37,444 nucleotides of DNA from Chara braunii. Taxonomy: Eukaryota; Streptophyta; Charophyceae; Charales; Characeae. Positions 1-9,324 of the stretch are shown piece after piece. Position 1 is the first letter of the stretch; the number at the start of each line of letters is the position of its first letter. The notes under the pieces are model-generated. The model was not told the origin of the DNA. It did not search any database and saw nothing but the letters and a program-made list of their open reading frames with translations. The stretch covers positions 1,160,399 through 1,197,842 of the forward strand of contig BFEA01000305.1 in NCBI GenBank assembly GCA_003427395.1. The letters are read 5' to 3'. Made by a program: the position numbers and the translations under genes.

Positions 1-1520
1 GTACACACGCATCCATCGTTCACAAGACAAGAAGACGGGGTCCTTGCGCGGGAGGATTACCCAGGAAACTAATGGAAGAGTTCCGGAAGAAGTTCTTTCA
101 CGCAAGGAAAGCATACAGATTCATACTCATCCAGAGGAGGGAAAGAGAGAAGGAGAGAAGCATCGAGACACATCATTATTAAAAGATAGAGGAGAAGGGG
201 AAGGTGAGGGGGGGAGAGTCGAGATAGGAGATGACACAACCCAAAAGAGGGAAGCTCGGCGTTGTCAGAGAGAAAGATCTGCAATAACAAAGGCATATTC
301 GCCGTTAATTCCAATATGGCCCCCGACCAATAACTCACTGAACTCCAATCATCGATCCTCATACCCGCACCGACGATCCCAGTCGCCGCGTGCTAACTCC
401 CATTACTGCAATCGTCACCCAGCTGTCGTAGACTCGACACGGTTCGCCCAGATCCCACAGTCCGTCGTGATAATCTAGCGCGCAACCGGCCAGCCTACCG
501 TCAGTCCGACAGGACTTTCCGACTCGCACCAAACACTCTGCCTAGCCACTGCTTCCCGGAAGTTGGCTTGAGAGTCGAGAACATAAGAGAGATTTGCGGA
601 CGCGCTTGCGGGTTTTATAGTTGCGACAGGGGAGATAGAAGGGGGAGAAAACGACGGGAAAGCTGAGGTGTAAGAGGAGAAGCAGGAGGANAANACTTTG
701 AGAAGAATGCTCTACGAACGCCATNTTGATCCCTCGAAACTCAAGGTTCAACCAATCAGATTCGCCACGCAATAGGAAGGTCCTATTGATCCACGCACGT
801 GATTGGCGAGCGGGAGTTATCGATGGATNGACCGGGCGTCGTGCGCCAGACTCAGAGGGTGAGGGGAGAAAAGGCGCGAGAAGTGGNGNAAGACGGGTCC
901 AAGATTCAGATGATCAAGAAAGGAAAAGGGGCGCGCAAAGAGCAAGGNGGGAGAGGGAGAGAGAGAAAGAAAACAGTTACGGGGCGAGAGAAAGAGGAGG
1001 GAGAAGGGGAAAGGAGCGCGGGAGGGAGCGATGCGGGGGACAGAGAGGAGAAAGTTTTGCACGTGTGGCGCCGTCAACAAAAAGAGAAAAAAAGGCACCG
1101 AAACAGTTACAGCCTAATTCAAAATTGAAATCACCATATCCGCGCGTGAAAGAGGGACGCGGGAAAAGAAAATCCTATGCCTATTCGTAATCGCACAAAA
1201 TTCCGAGAGTTTTCCCCAACGCAACCAATAACATTCGAACACACGAAAAGGACACGTCGATGTTCTGCTTATCTCGGAATTCCCAACTGTCGAGCCCAAT
1301 TCATAGTGCGCTCGCTAAGGCGCACGTAATTTCCTATGTATTTCCCGAATTGCAGAAAGGAAAAGCAGAACCCGGGAGTCGAAAAAGCTTTTCGAAAGAT
1401 GGGAGCCAAGAACGCGGTACCCAAAATCAAGAAAACGAAATGGGGTTTTTATGGGGTTCGTATAATACAAGCAAAAAGGGGTATGAAAGATAGCACGGGT
1501 TCGGGAAGTGGTTCGTCACA
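1..1520 (-). repeat. Left (3') LTR of the Ty3/gypsy element, cut by the window edge
   Basis: This stretch is repeated in direct orientation at 11517-13036, with an offset of 11516-11517 and few indels. I estimate by eye about 92% identity in the first 500 bases and near identity from about 540 to 1000. Read on the minus strand, both copies begin TGTGACGAACC at their right edge, a common Ty3/gypsy LTR start with the terminal TG. The sequence is rich in GA/GAA purine runs, and the long open frames through it are low-complexity shadows. The left end lies outside the window, so full length and target-site duplication cannot be checked. Ambiguous N bases occur at 691, 694, 725, 829, 887, 889 and 948. 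Confidence 0.85.
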
Positions 1521-2010
1521 TATGTGACGCGCAGAGGTTTTCAAAATTATGTGATCTCCTGATTGCATGTCATGGTGGAACAGAGTGATGCATGAGGAAC
1601 CAAGCGTATCAACAAACAATCCAGCCAAAGTTCATGTTGACGCCAACTTCAATTGCAATTGTCTGTTGCTGGAATCCTCGATGGTCATCCAGGTGACGCC
1701 ATCATCGTCCGCCGGTTCTCCGTGTGCTCTGCACCCCAACTGGTTACTTCTCGTCGAATCAAAGCGTGAGTTGACGTCATCGTCGATGGCGTGATCTTCG
1801 TGAAGCGTACATATTCGTGCCGTTTTCCCCCGCTGATTGGATGAAGAGAGGAGAGGGAGAGAGGGGGGGGGGGGTAGTGATGTGATCGGGATCTACCTCC
1901 TAGTTGGAATGGGCCAATAGAGGCGGTACATGGAGGGGATTTCACGGGGTCGACCGGGAGGAAGTGGGGGTAGGAAGCGATTCATTCCGCGTCACCGGAA
2001 GCTTCTCATA
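1521..2010. other. Non-coding interval between the third ORF and the left LTR
   Basis: No gene is supported here. For a minus-strand element this should hold the 3' untranslated region and the polypurine tract, but no purine run lies immediately before the LTR start on the minus strand. The junction instead shows the palindrome GTCACATATGTGAC at 1515-1528. A purine/G run lies near 1850-1875 on the plus strand, which is the wrong strand for this element. Short open frames on both strands look random. Confidence 0.5.
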
Positions 2011-3920
2011 TCAGATGATCCAGTGGAAGTGGGGGAAGTGATCGCCGTTGCGAGGGAGGGAAGCAAGGTAGTCGCGATAGAAGGAGGAGAGGGTGTGGAA
2101 AAGTGCCGCTTGAAATAACTCGTAGTAGCGGCAGGCGGGGATTGTCCCCGTGGCAACGCAGTAAACCTCTACCACGTTGGATCGCTCCCATGCAGTGCTG
2201 AACAGTAGGAGATGCCAGCAGAACGTGGGGGCAGCGGATTGAAGGGAGGCGTGGGGGTGGACGGTGGCGAATAGGCGGATAGAATAGAAGTCGAGGAAGA
2301 GATGGGGAAGGAAGGGATGGGAAGGGAAGGTAGGGATGGGAAGGGAAGGTAACGGGGATACGGATCTGCTCGAGGGTGAGGAAATCAAGGGGTCGGCGGG
2401 ACAACATCCGAGGATGAAGGCCTATCGCCCGCATCGGTACGTGGGCAAACTGGGGGACGGGTGGGGCTGGAGGAGGAGGGGGATCAGCTCCATCTCTGTC
2501 GCGTGGTACTTGAGGTGGCGGCTGCAGGGTCACCATCTTCGGGCTTCGGCGGCCCTTGGATCCTTGGTCGGATCGTTACCGATGCGCAGGCTAGCTTCGC
2601 TGGCGAACTCCAGCTGACGCTTCCCCGTGGTAATTTCTTCGCGCTTTCGCGCCGCTTCCGGATCTTCTGCCTCCGTTCCCGTACGCGTCGCTTCCTCCGG
2701 CAGGGCTTCCCACTAAGATCCGGTTTCTTCTTCCTCCTCTTCTCCTTCGCTCAGCTCGCCCTCGCTATGTTCACTATAGCTTCCCTCCTTCGATGTTTCC
2801 TCGTCCTCGTCTTCTTCGTTGTCGTCGATCACCACTTCCTCCACCCTTGGATAAAAGGCGTGAGGGATGATATCGTACGGCTTGAGATACTCCTGCCACG
2901 ATGGTAGCGTATCCTCGTCCCTAGGTTCCTCCAAGCACGCAGTCCACTGAAGGTACGGATCCAATGATCGCTCGAAAATGTACGGAGCAGGACTATCGTC
3001 ACTCTGTGAATAGATGTCGGGCGAGAGATCGTATGCCAATTGCACGATCGGTGCGATGAGCTCCTGTGCAATCAGCTGGCGGCGCCTCGAGTGTTACGAT
3101 CCAAAGAGAAAGCCAAGAAGATCGCCCTCCACGTTAGTCCTTCAAGCTTGGATGATTAGCAACTTCGGATTTTCGATCCACGCAGGATGCCCGCTGGTCT
3201 GTGTCCACGTCACTTGTACTCTGGCCAAGCAGAAAGACAGCTCCTCAAAAGTTTCACGCCACAGCCGCCAATGTCCAGGATTGATAAGAGGGACTGAAAG
3301 AGGCTCGAATGAGAAGGAAAGAGAAGGATGAAGATCAGATTGCCAGAAGGTGGGGAAGAGAGAGGGGAGACCAAAGATAGAGAGAGGAGCGAGAAAATCA
3401 GCGTGGTTCATTGGGAATGTGGGAAGGGGACGAGGGTTGGGATCGCCAGTCGCCGCTCGCGCGATGATCGGCGAATATCGCCAAGATCCAATGCAAAGAT
3501 CAGGATGAGGTTATACCCCTGTCCGGCGATGACGTGCTGCCACACGTTGGACACTTGCTCCGTCCACTCGCGCAGTGAGGTCAAGATCGCGGTATGCCAC
3601 TGCGGATTGACAGAGCTGATGTCGCCGCTGAACGCCGCAACCGTGGTGACGTGGCTCGTTCTGGGACCCGCTCGCCGATGAACTGCGGTTACCTCCGCGA
3701 ATACTACTGCGTGAGGACTTCCTTCGATTCAAAACGCAGCGGCGACACAGATACCTTCGTCGCAGAAGAATCGCATCAAATGCCGAAGATCCGCATTGAG
3801 CCGAGGGTGACAAACTTGCCGAATCTCTGAGATGTGGCCACGTGGCTGCAACAGCTGTGCGTCAAGAACCCGCTCCGTGATAAAACTCATGGCGAGGTGG
3901 GGGAGAATGTCGAAGGACAA
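2011..3920 (-). pseudogene. Unidentified third ORF downstream of pol, broken
   Basis: Two overlapping open stretches read leftward from the end of pol. The first (3920-3408) starts with an ATG that overlaps the pol end by about 34 bases. It has one internal TGA at 3729 and reads as ordinary mixed-composition protein, for example SSVNPQWHTAILTSLREW. The second frame begins at an ATG at 3411 that overlaps the TGA of the first as ATGA. It continues to 2011 with stops at 3142 (TGA), 3094 (TAA) and 2713 (TAG), plus at least one between 2550 and 2390. It contains WRLWRETFEELSFCLARVQV, an aspartate/glutamate-rich run (about 2840-2720), an E/R/K/A-rich segment, and a hydrophobic-aromatic end (about 2300-2011). 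I recognise no family. Its position matches env-like or accessory ORFs of some LTR elements, but there is no clear signal peptide or transmembrane pattern. Whether it was one protein or two is unclear. Confidence 0.5.
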
Positions 3921-5340
3921 GAGGGAGAGAGCGGAGAGAGGGTTAGATCGTCGTCGTTCTCCTCGCTTTCCGAGGAAGAAGAGGGAGGAAGATCGGAAGG
4001 AGGAAGGAGACGAAGGTAGGAGGTATGCCGGACGATGGGGACAGAGCTATGGTTGGCATTAGCCTCAAGCGCGATGCGCACCGTGTGGGCGTCGTTGGGT
4101 CCGAGCTCGATAACGCGAAAACAACCATAAAACTTGGGAGCGAGTTTCCGGTCGCGTGCACATTTACGTACCTGCACTAGGTCCCCTAATTTTTATTGAT
4201 GTTGGGGCCCAACATTTCCATTCCCAGCCTCGTAGCTACGGACCTGTCTACCGTGGGCCAGTTCGCTCATCCTTTGTCTTTTTCGGACTACCTTCGGGAC
4301 GGCTTGTTCCATTAATTCGGTGTACCTTTTGGCCTTGGCCTTGAGAGCTGAATGCGTGTCTCTACCCCCTGCTTCGGCAATTTCCGAGATACCCCGGTAG
4401 TCGATACAGGGGAGGCTATTAGTTCGAAGCTGAAAAAGGGTAAACCCCGTGGACTCGTGAGGGGTGGCCCGGTGGATCCCGACGATCTGATATACGATCT
4501 CGGGCCAAGGACGCATGTCATGTGCCACTAAGTTCCTGCGAAGGGCGGTTTTAATCATACGGTTGGCATTTTCGGCCAACCCGTTTGACTGGGACACGTG
4601 GGATGCCGTATGTCGGAGCGTGACGCCCCTTCGCGCAAGCAGTTCTTCTACCTCACCCTTGAATTCAGACCCATTGTCGGTCAGAATTTCTTCCGTATCT
4701 AGATGGGTATAGAGGAACCGTTCGATGTACGTGGCTATTTCTGCGGTTTTTCGAATCTTACAGGGATAGACTTCGATGTACTTGGAAAAATGATCTATTA
4801 ATACTAGCAGGATAGAATATTCACAGCGGTTTGGGTCAGGTGGCAGGTCGATATCTGTCGTGTCCATACTGACTCGCTGGAAAAGACGCTCTACTTCCGT
4901 TGGTACGATCGTGTTTGGTCCCCATATAGGGACGCGATCAGTGGCACAGATCAGACAGTTAGCGACAATGTATTTGACATCATCTCGTATATTGGACCAG
5001 AACCATCGGTTCTGATCTACAGTCGCCTCCGTGACACGTATCGCGAAATGAGGGGCCTGTTCTTCGTGAGCAGATCGGATCCAATCATATCTCTAGAATG
5101 GATGGGGAACCGTCAACCACGAGTCCGATCTGTCAGTTTTACGCTTTTCCAAATGACCGTTGACCCATCGATAGTCCCGAGATCTCTCGGTCACCCTACG
5201 TCTGTCGTGTTTGGTGAGGTGGCCCAATGATAATCCCGCTAATTTCGCCAATAAAATTTTATCCGTCCAAACCTCCGCTCGTCGGTATTTTTCGTCGTAT
5301 TCAGGGCCGTCCGTACGGGCACAAGAGGTTAACGGGGCAT
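3887..5340 (-). pseudogene. pol (integrase): Ty3/gypsy pol: integrase (HHCC, DD-E core, GPY/F-like end), two nonsense codons
   Basis: Integrase inserts the element cDNA into the host genome. One frame runs from about 5340 to 3887, interrupted only by TAG at 5093-5095 and TAA at 4193-4195. In order it shows: a basic N-terminal segment; an HHCC zinc-binding motif (AHEEQAPHF with H-x4-H, then NCLICAT with C-x2-C, about 5075-4950); and the catalytic core from 4867. Counting from the ATG at 4867, the acidic triad is Asp2 (SMDTTD), Asp64 (LTDNGSEF) and Glu99 (SNGLAENANRMIKTAL), with 34 residues between the last two. After the TAA the same frame continues through KLAPKFYGCFRVIE, which matches the GPY/F module but has Cys where Pro is usual. 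A Ser/Glu/Asp-rich tail ends at 3887. No chromodomain is seen. The catalytic residues survive, but the two stops make it non-functional as read. Confidence 0.9.
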
Positions 5341-5629
5341 CTGGTTTTCAGGCCTGAAATTTCTGAAATTAGGGTTTTGGGCTCAAATTTCATGTTTTTT
5401 TGGAATTTCAAGTTTTTGCTNTATATGCATTTTGATAGGGTTGCCGTATATGAAATTTGGGGTTATTTGGAGTTTTAGAATTTGCGCTATTAAGATTTCT
5501 GAAATTTCTAAAATTGGTCGAGTTTTTTTTGGGCCAAATTTCATGGAAATGCACCTTTGGCTATGGGGTCGTAAGAAGTGCACTTTATAGATTGGTGTGA
5601 AGTGTTGTTAAAATGACTGTCTGGTTTTC
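5340..5629. mobile_element. AT-rich insertion separating RNase H/PHD from integrase
   Basis: A T-rich block with repeated AAATTTC-like motifs interrupts otherwise coding sequence. The 10-mer TCTGGTTTTC occurs at 5340-5349 and again at 5620-5629, as expected for a target-site duplication around a roughly 280-bp insert. Coding signal resumes on both sides, but in different frames. Removing exactly 280 bases would not by itself rejoin them, so another small indel is implied. I found no terminal inverted repeats, poly-A tail or ORF to classify the insert. There is an N at 5421. Confidence 0.45.
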
Positions 5630-6672
5630 TTATAAATGGTCCTGAAAAATGGATGCTCGGTTAACCTGCTCTCCGTACGGGCGGCCTCGAATCGAATCTC
5701 CGTGGGGAGTTTGTTCGTTCTACACAGGGGGCACCTCCATTCCTTGCTATTCGTCCGATATCGAATGCAAGCCCCGTGCGCACGATTGACACACGTGGCA
5801 CATTCTACCCAGTCGACAAACCCGGTTTCGAAAGGATGACAGTCGACCCCATAGACCCGTGCAATGCACGTGCAAAAATAACAGAATTTATCGGGGAGGG
5901 TGGCAAAGAAAGCTGAGGACGTGACAGGGGAGGAATTAGTAGGAGATGAAGGGGTTGCGGAGGCAAGTGGGGTAGTCATGATGACAAAGAAGGAAGGGAT
6001 GCAGAGAGGGTAGAACAAACCAATTAGTCCTCGTATCACGTACTGCTTTGATAAGATCTCCACTTGGCTGTACCGAGGTCCGATCTCCTGTTCGGGTTCG
6101 TTCCACGGAATCACCTCCTCACTCTTCGGAACTTTCTCAGGCCAGTGCAGTCGTGTCAGTCTGTCCGCATTCCCGTGCCTCTCATGTTTCTGATGACGAA
6201 TGTCAAAGTCCATGCTCTGCAGCACTGTTGGCCATCGCCCGATTATGCCAGAGTAATCCTTCGATTTCTTTAGAGCCAACAAGGGCTCATGATCAGTTAC
6301 CAAGGTGAACTTTCGCCCGTACAGGTAAGCGCGAAAGTGGCTGATTCCTCAGAGAGCCACGTAGCATTCCCCCGTTGGAGCGGCGTAGTTGCGCTTGCAA
6401 GCTGACACCGATTTGGAGGCATACTCCACCACACTCTCGCGTCCGCTTGGTCCCACCTGGGCAAGGATCGCCGAAATTGCCTCTGGCTGCCAGTCAGTGA
6501 TGAGAACAAAAGGCTTTTCGGGATCTGGTCTTATAAGGACCGGAGCCGAAATGAGAGCGGCCTTGAGTTTGGAAAACGCTTGATCGCATTCCGGCATCCA
6601 GATCAACGACTGATCTTTGCGCAACAGATTCGTGAGGGGTCCTGCAATTGCTGCGAAGCCCTTGATAAATCT
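5608..6672 (-). pseudogene. pol (RNase H): Ty3/gypsy pol: RNase H followed in frame by a PHD-type zinc finger
   Basis: RNase H removes RNA from the RNA:DNA hybrid during reverse transcription. The frame follows directly from the reverse transcriptase and is broken by TGA at 6349-6351. The four expected acidic residues are visible: Asp in VLITDWQPEA, Glu in PTGECYVAL, Asp in LVTDHEPLLAL, and Asp in GNADRLTR. After RNase H the same ORF (from 6303) has a spacer with a hydrophobic run (residues 88-109) and a Ser/Thr/Pro stretch. A cysteine-rich module then follows at residues 141-194 (nucleotides 5883-5722). It is C141-x2-C144, C168-x2-C171, H176, C179 and C191-x2-C194, which is the C4HC3 order of a PHD finger, with a tryptophan two residues before C191. 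The ORF ends with basic residues at 5608, beside the AT-rich insertion. A PHD finger at this position is unusual for a Ty3 polyprotein. It is not the integrase zinc finger, which is separately present downstream. Confidence 0.85.
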
Positions 6673-7911
6673 TCAGTAGTACGAGGCCAGGCCCAGAAAG
6701 GCGAGAACTTGCGTAATAGTTGTAGGCATCGGCGCATCCCTGACAGCTGCCACCTTCTGTGGCTCCGGCTGGAGTCCCTTGTCTGTCACCACGTGCCCTA
6801 GGAAGGAAATGGTGGTGAGAAAAAATTGACACTTCTCAAGCGCTACCTTGAAGCCCGCATCTCGTAACGCGTGCAGTGCCCATTCGATGTGTTGCACGTG
6901 TCCCTCGTAGGAACTCGAATACACCAAGATATCATCCATGTACACAATCACGCAGTAGTTGACGATGCTCTGCGCCAAACGAGTCTTTCTCACGAAATTC
7001 TGAAAAGTCATGTTCATGGCCCATTGAAAGGTCGTGGGGGCGTTGCAGATACCCATCGGACATCTAATCCTCTGCCACGTGCCCTTGAAAAGTACAAACG
7101 CTGTTTTCGGACGATCTTCCTCTCGAACAAGAAGATGATGGAACCCATGGCGAACATCAAACTTGCTGAAAAATCGAGCACTCCCAATCGCATCCAACAT
7201 CTCATCAATCCGGGGGAGGGGGTACACATCTTTGATCGTGATATCATTCAACTTTCGATAATCAATGCAAATGCGAATCCCTCCGGCCTTTTTAGGCACG
7301 ATTACTACGGGAAAAGACCAGGGACCTATGGCGGGTTTGATCCATCCATTAACTTCGAATTCTTTAATCCGCTGAAAAGCGGCCGCTCTTTGAGCTGGCG
7401 AGTATCGGTAAGGAACACAGCTAATGGGTGGATGGTCTCCCGTGAGAATGGCATGCTTGATCACATTAGTTAAGCCGATGTCACTATCGTGTATGCTCAA
7501 TACTTCTGCGTAACCATTTAACACACAGATTAACGACTTTCGAAGTTCCACGGGAACGTGACTCGGTAGGGTAATTGTTGATAACCCGGAAATCTTAAGG
7601 GGGGTATCGACCCAATCAACCGGCCGTTCCCGTCGATCATAGACACTAGAGAAAACGGAACTACTAGTGCGAACAGAGAAGACAGTTGCTATCATCTGGG
7701 ACTCAGCGGGGTTAATCATCTCTGTTTCTTTAGTTTCAACATCAGTCTCTGAACCAATCGAGGTCGGTTCCACAGTTAGCCCCGTTAGATCCGTCATTTC
7801 CTGCATCAGATCAGGTACATCACTTACCGGTGCTTCCGCCTCTTGTTTAATCAAAGCGATGGTGGCTCCTGTCGTTAGTAACGTTCTCGGCGGAAAAACA
7901 GAAACATCCAA
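6673..7911 (-). pseudogene. pol (RT): Ty3/gypsy pol: reverse transcriptase
   Basis: Reverse transcriptase copies element RNA into cDNA in the cytoplasmic particle. The ORF is 412 codons and internal to a polyprotein, so no ATG is expected at its right end. After an acidic linker of about 150 residues the RT fold runs from about residue 165. It includes PVVIVPKKAGGIRICIDYRK (residues 201-220), the first catalytic Asp252 in FSKFDVRHGF, GICNAPTTFQWAMN (287-300), and the catalytic YMDD at 324-327. Next come the thumb motif FLGHVVTDKGL and the connection end FLGLASYY. It stops at TGA 6673-6675, directly after the second Tyr, where family members normally continue into an Arg-rich FIKGFA-type segment. 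That segment is in fact present in the same frame after the stop. All three polymerase aspartates are intact, so the lesion is this nonsense codon plus those upstream. Confidence 0.95.
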
Positions 7912-7914
7912 ATA

Positions 7915-8271
7915 TTATTCCGTTTGCTGATAACGCGTTCGTAAGGAGAGAGCTCCTTCGTACAAGGTGCGAGGGGGTTCCGAATCATCGGTCAGGTCAG
8001 ATACTTGTAATATAGGTTCCCCAAGCAGGACCGAAGGACTAATTTGAGTTATCGAAGGCGCAAACGCGCTGTCTCCTGAATCCACGTGGAAGCTTCGAGC
8101 AGGGTCGGGGCACACTTAGAATTCTTCGGGAATTTCGTGTTCGAAAAGTTCAGCCAGGTACTTCCATTCATCTTCGCTAGGCAGCTCTTCTTCACATTCC
8201 TGTTCCTTGATTCCACTATGAATATCCGAGGAAGAACACTCCTCGGGATTGATGTATCTAATCATCCCTAT
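7915..8271 (-). pseudogene. Acidic linker of pol between protease and RT
   Basis: The frame shared by protease and RT continues through this stretch but is cut by TAA codons at 8272-8274, 8116-8118 and 7915-7917. The encoded sequence is rich in Glu, Asp and Ser, for example a run containing EEELPSEDEWKYLAELFEHE. No domain is recognisable. Ty3 polyproteins often have a poorly conserved spacer here. Because the frame matches on both sides and no indel is needed, I treat it as part of the same decayed polyprotein and not a separate gene. Confidence 0.65.
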
Positions 8272-9324
8272 TTAGGCCAAGTTAGGGGTTCGTTTTATCG
8301 TCCGGGTGGAAATTCGCAAAGGAACAGTTTGAGGCTTTCCCCCAGTTTGAGTGAGCACCAGTTGTTTCGAATCGAAATGCAATCGTGCGCCCACCGCCAT
8401 CGCCCAAGGCAATCCTAATAGTACAGAATAGGAACGCACATCTATCACGAGCTCGTTGACTAGGACGTGTACTCGTCCAACCTTTACAGCCACGTTTTCA
8501 ATAATGCCTACGATATTCATTGCTTCCTCGTCGGCGGAGACATTATTGTCTTTGCCAGATTGAGGAAGAATGGATCCGAGTCGTCCCGTCTTTCTGACAG
8601 TGTCTAATGATATGACTACTGCAGAGGACTCTGTGTTGATAAGGGCGTTAAAAGGCTTGTCCCAAACCTCGCAATCACACTCCGCGCTTTTCCATAGCAC
8701 CGACTGAGCTCGTACGAAGTGATCTTTCTCTACTAAAGAGATCGCTGCTATTCGTGCGGCCTCAGGTTCACCGGCTTCGGGTTCGGGTTGTGCCACTTCC
8801 TCGTTTCCTTCCTTCTTCTTTAACATCCGTTGTATGCGCTGATAGGTGAAGCGCTTTTGATTTTTCTGGCAATGCTGTAAAAGCTTATCATTCGCCGCTT
8901 CAGATATGGTGAGCAGATGTCCCACCGGGATCGGAACACGAATATCCAGTTGTTTGAGTGCTCGTAGCACGTCAATCTCTCCTATTCGGAACTGCGGACC
9001 AGGATTGGATTCGCGATCGACCCATTCGAGATCATCAGGGGCCGATCGGATTGCTCCGACCATGCCTGCAAGATGAAGATATTCGAGTGGATCGACCACG
9101 TCCGCAGCGTCAGAGGGAGAAGCTCTTGATGTTGACGCCATTGTTGTCGAGGGGGAAGGCTGCTCTAGGGCATATGCCACAAACTCTCCTCCCTGGGCTG
9201 TATCCATCAAAGCGGTCACTCGTCCCTGATTCAGGGTCACGGGGGCCGCCGCAGGTGGGGGCTGACTACGTTTTGGCTGCGAGCAGTCTCGGGCGAAATG
9301 TCCGGGCTGTTTGCAGTAAAACAC
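8272..9324 (-). pseudogene. pol (protease): Zinc knuckle end and aspartic protease of gag-pol
   Basis: The right end carries most of a CCHC zinc knuckle (YCKQPGHFARDC), which binds element RNA in the nucleocapsid. The first Cys of the motif lies in the other (gag) frame, so the knuckle is split by a one-base shift in a T run near 9322. The C-terminal half resembles a retroviral-type aspartic protease: FNALINTESSAVVISL occupies the place of the usual hydrophobic-D-T-G-(S/A) active site at residues 226-241. Here the catalytic Asp is Asn (AAC) and the Gly is Glu (GAG), both explainable by single G-to-A transitions, so the protease should be inactive. A later VLLGLPWA-type segment fits the C-terminal protease fold. 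The ORF ends at TAA 8272-8274. Confidence 0.8.

Noticed and set aside
44-1190. Arg/Glu/Gly-rich ORFs in the LTR copies (also 12243-13178)
   Set aside because: They are produced by GA-rich sequence, are duplicated with the LTR, contain Ns and show no domain.
6871-7473. 200-codon plus-strand ORF
   Set aside because: It is antisense to the reverse transcriptase, whose motifs on the minus strand are unmistakable.
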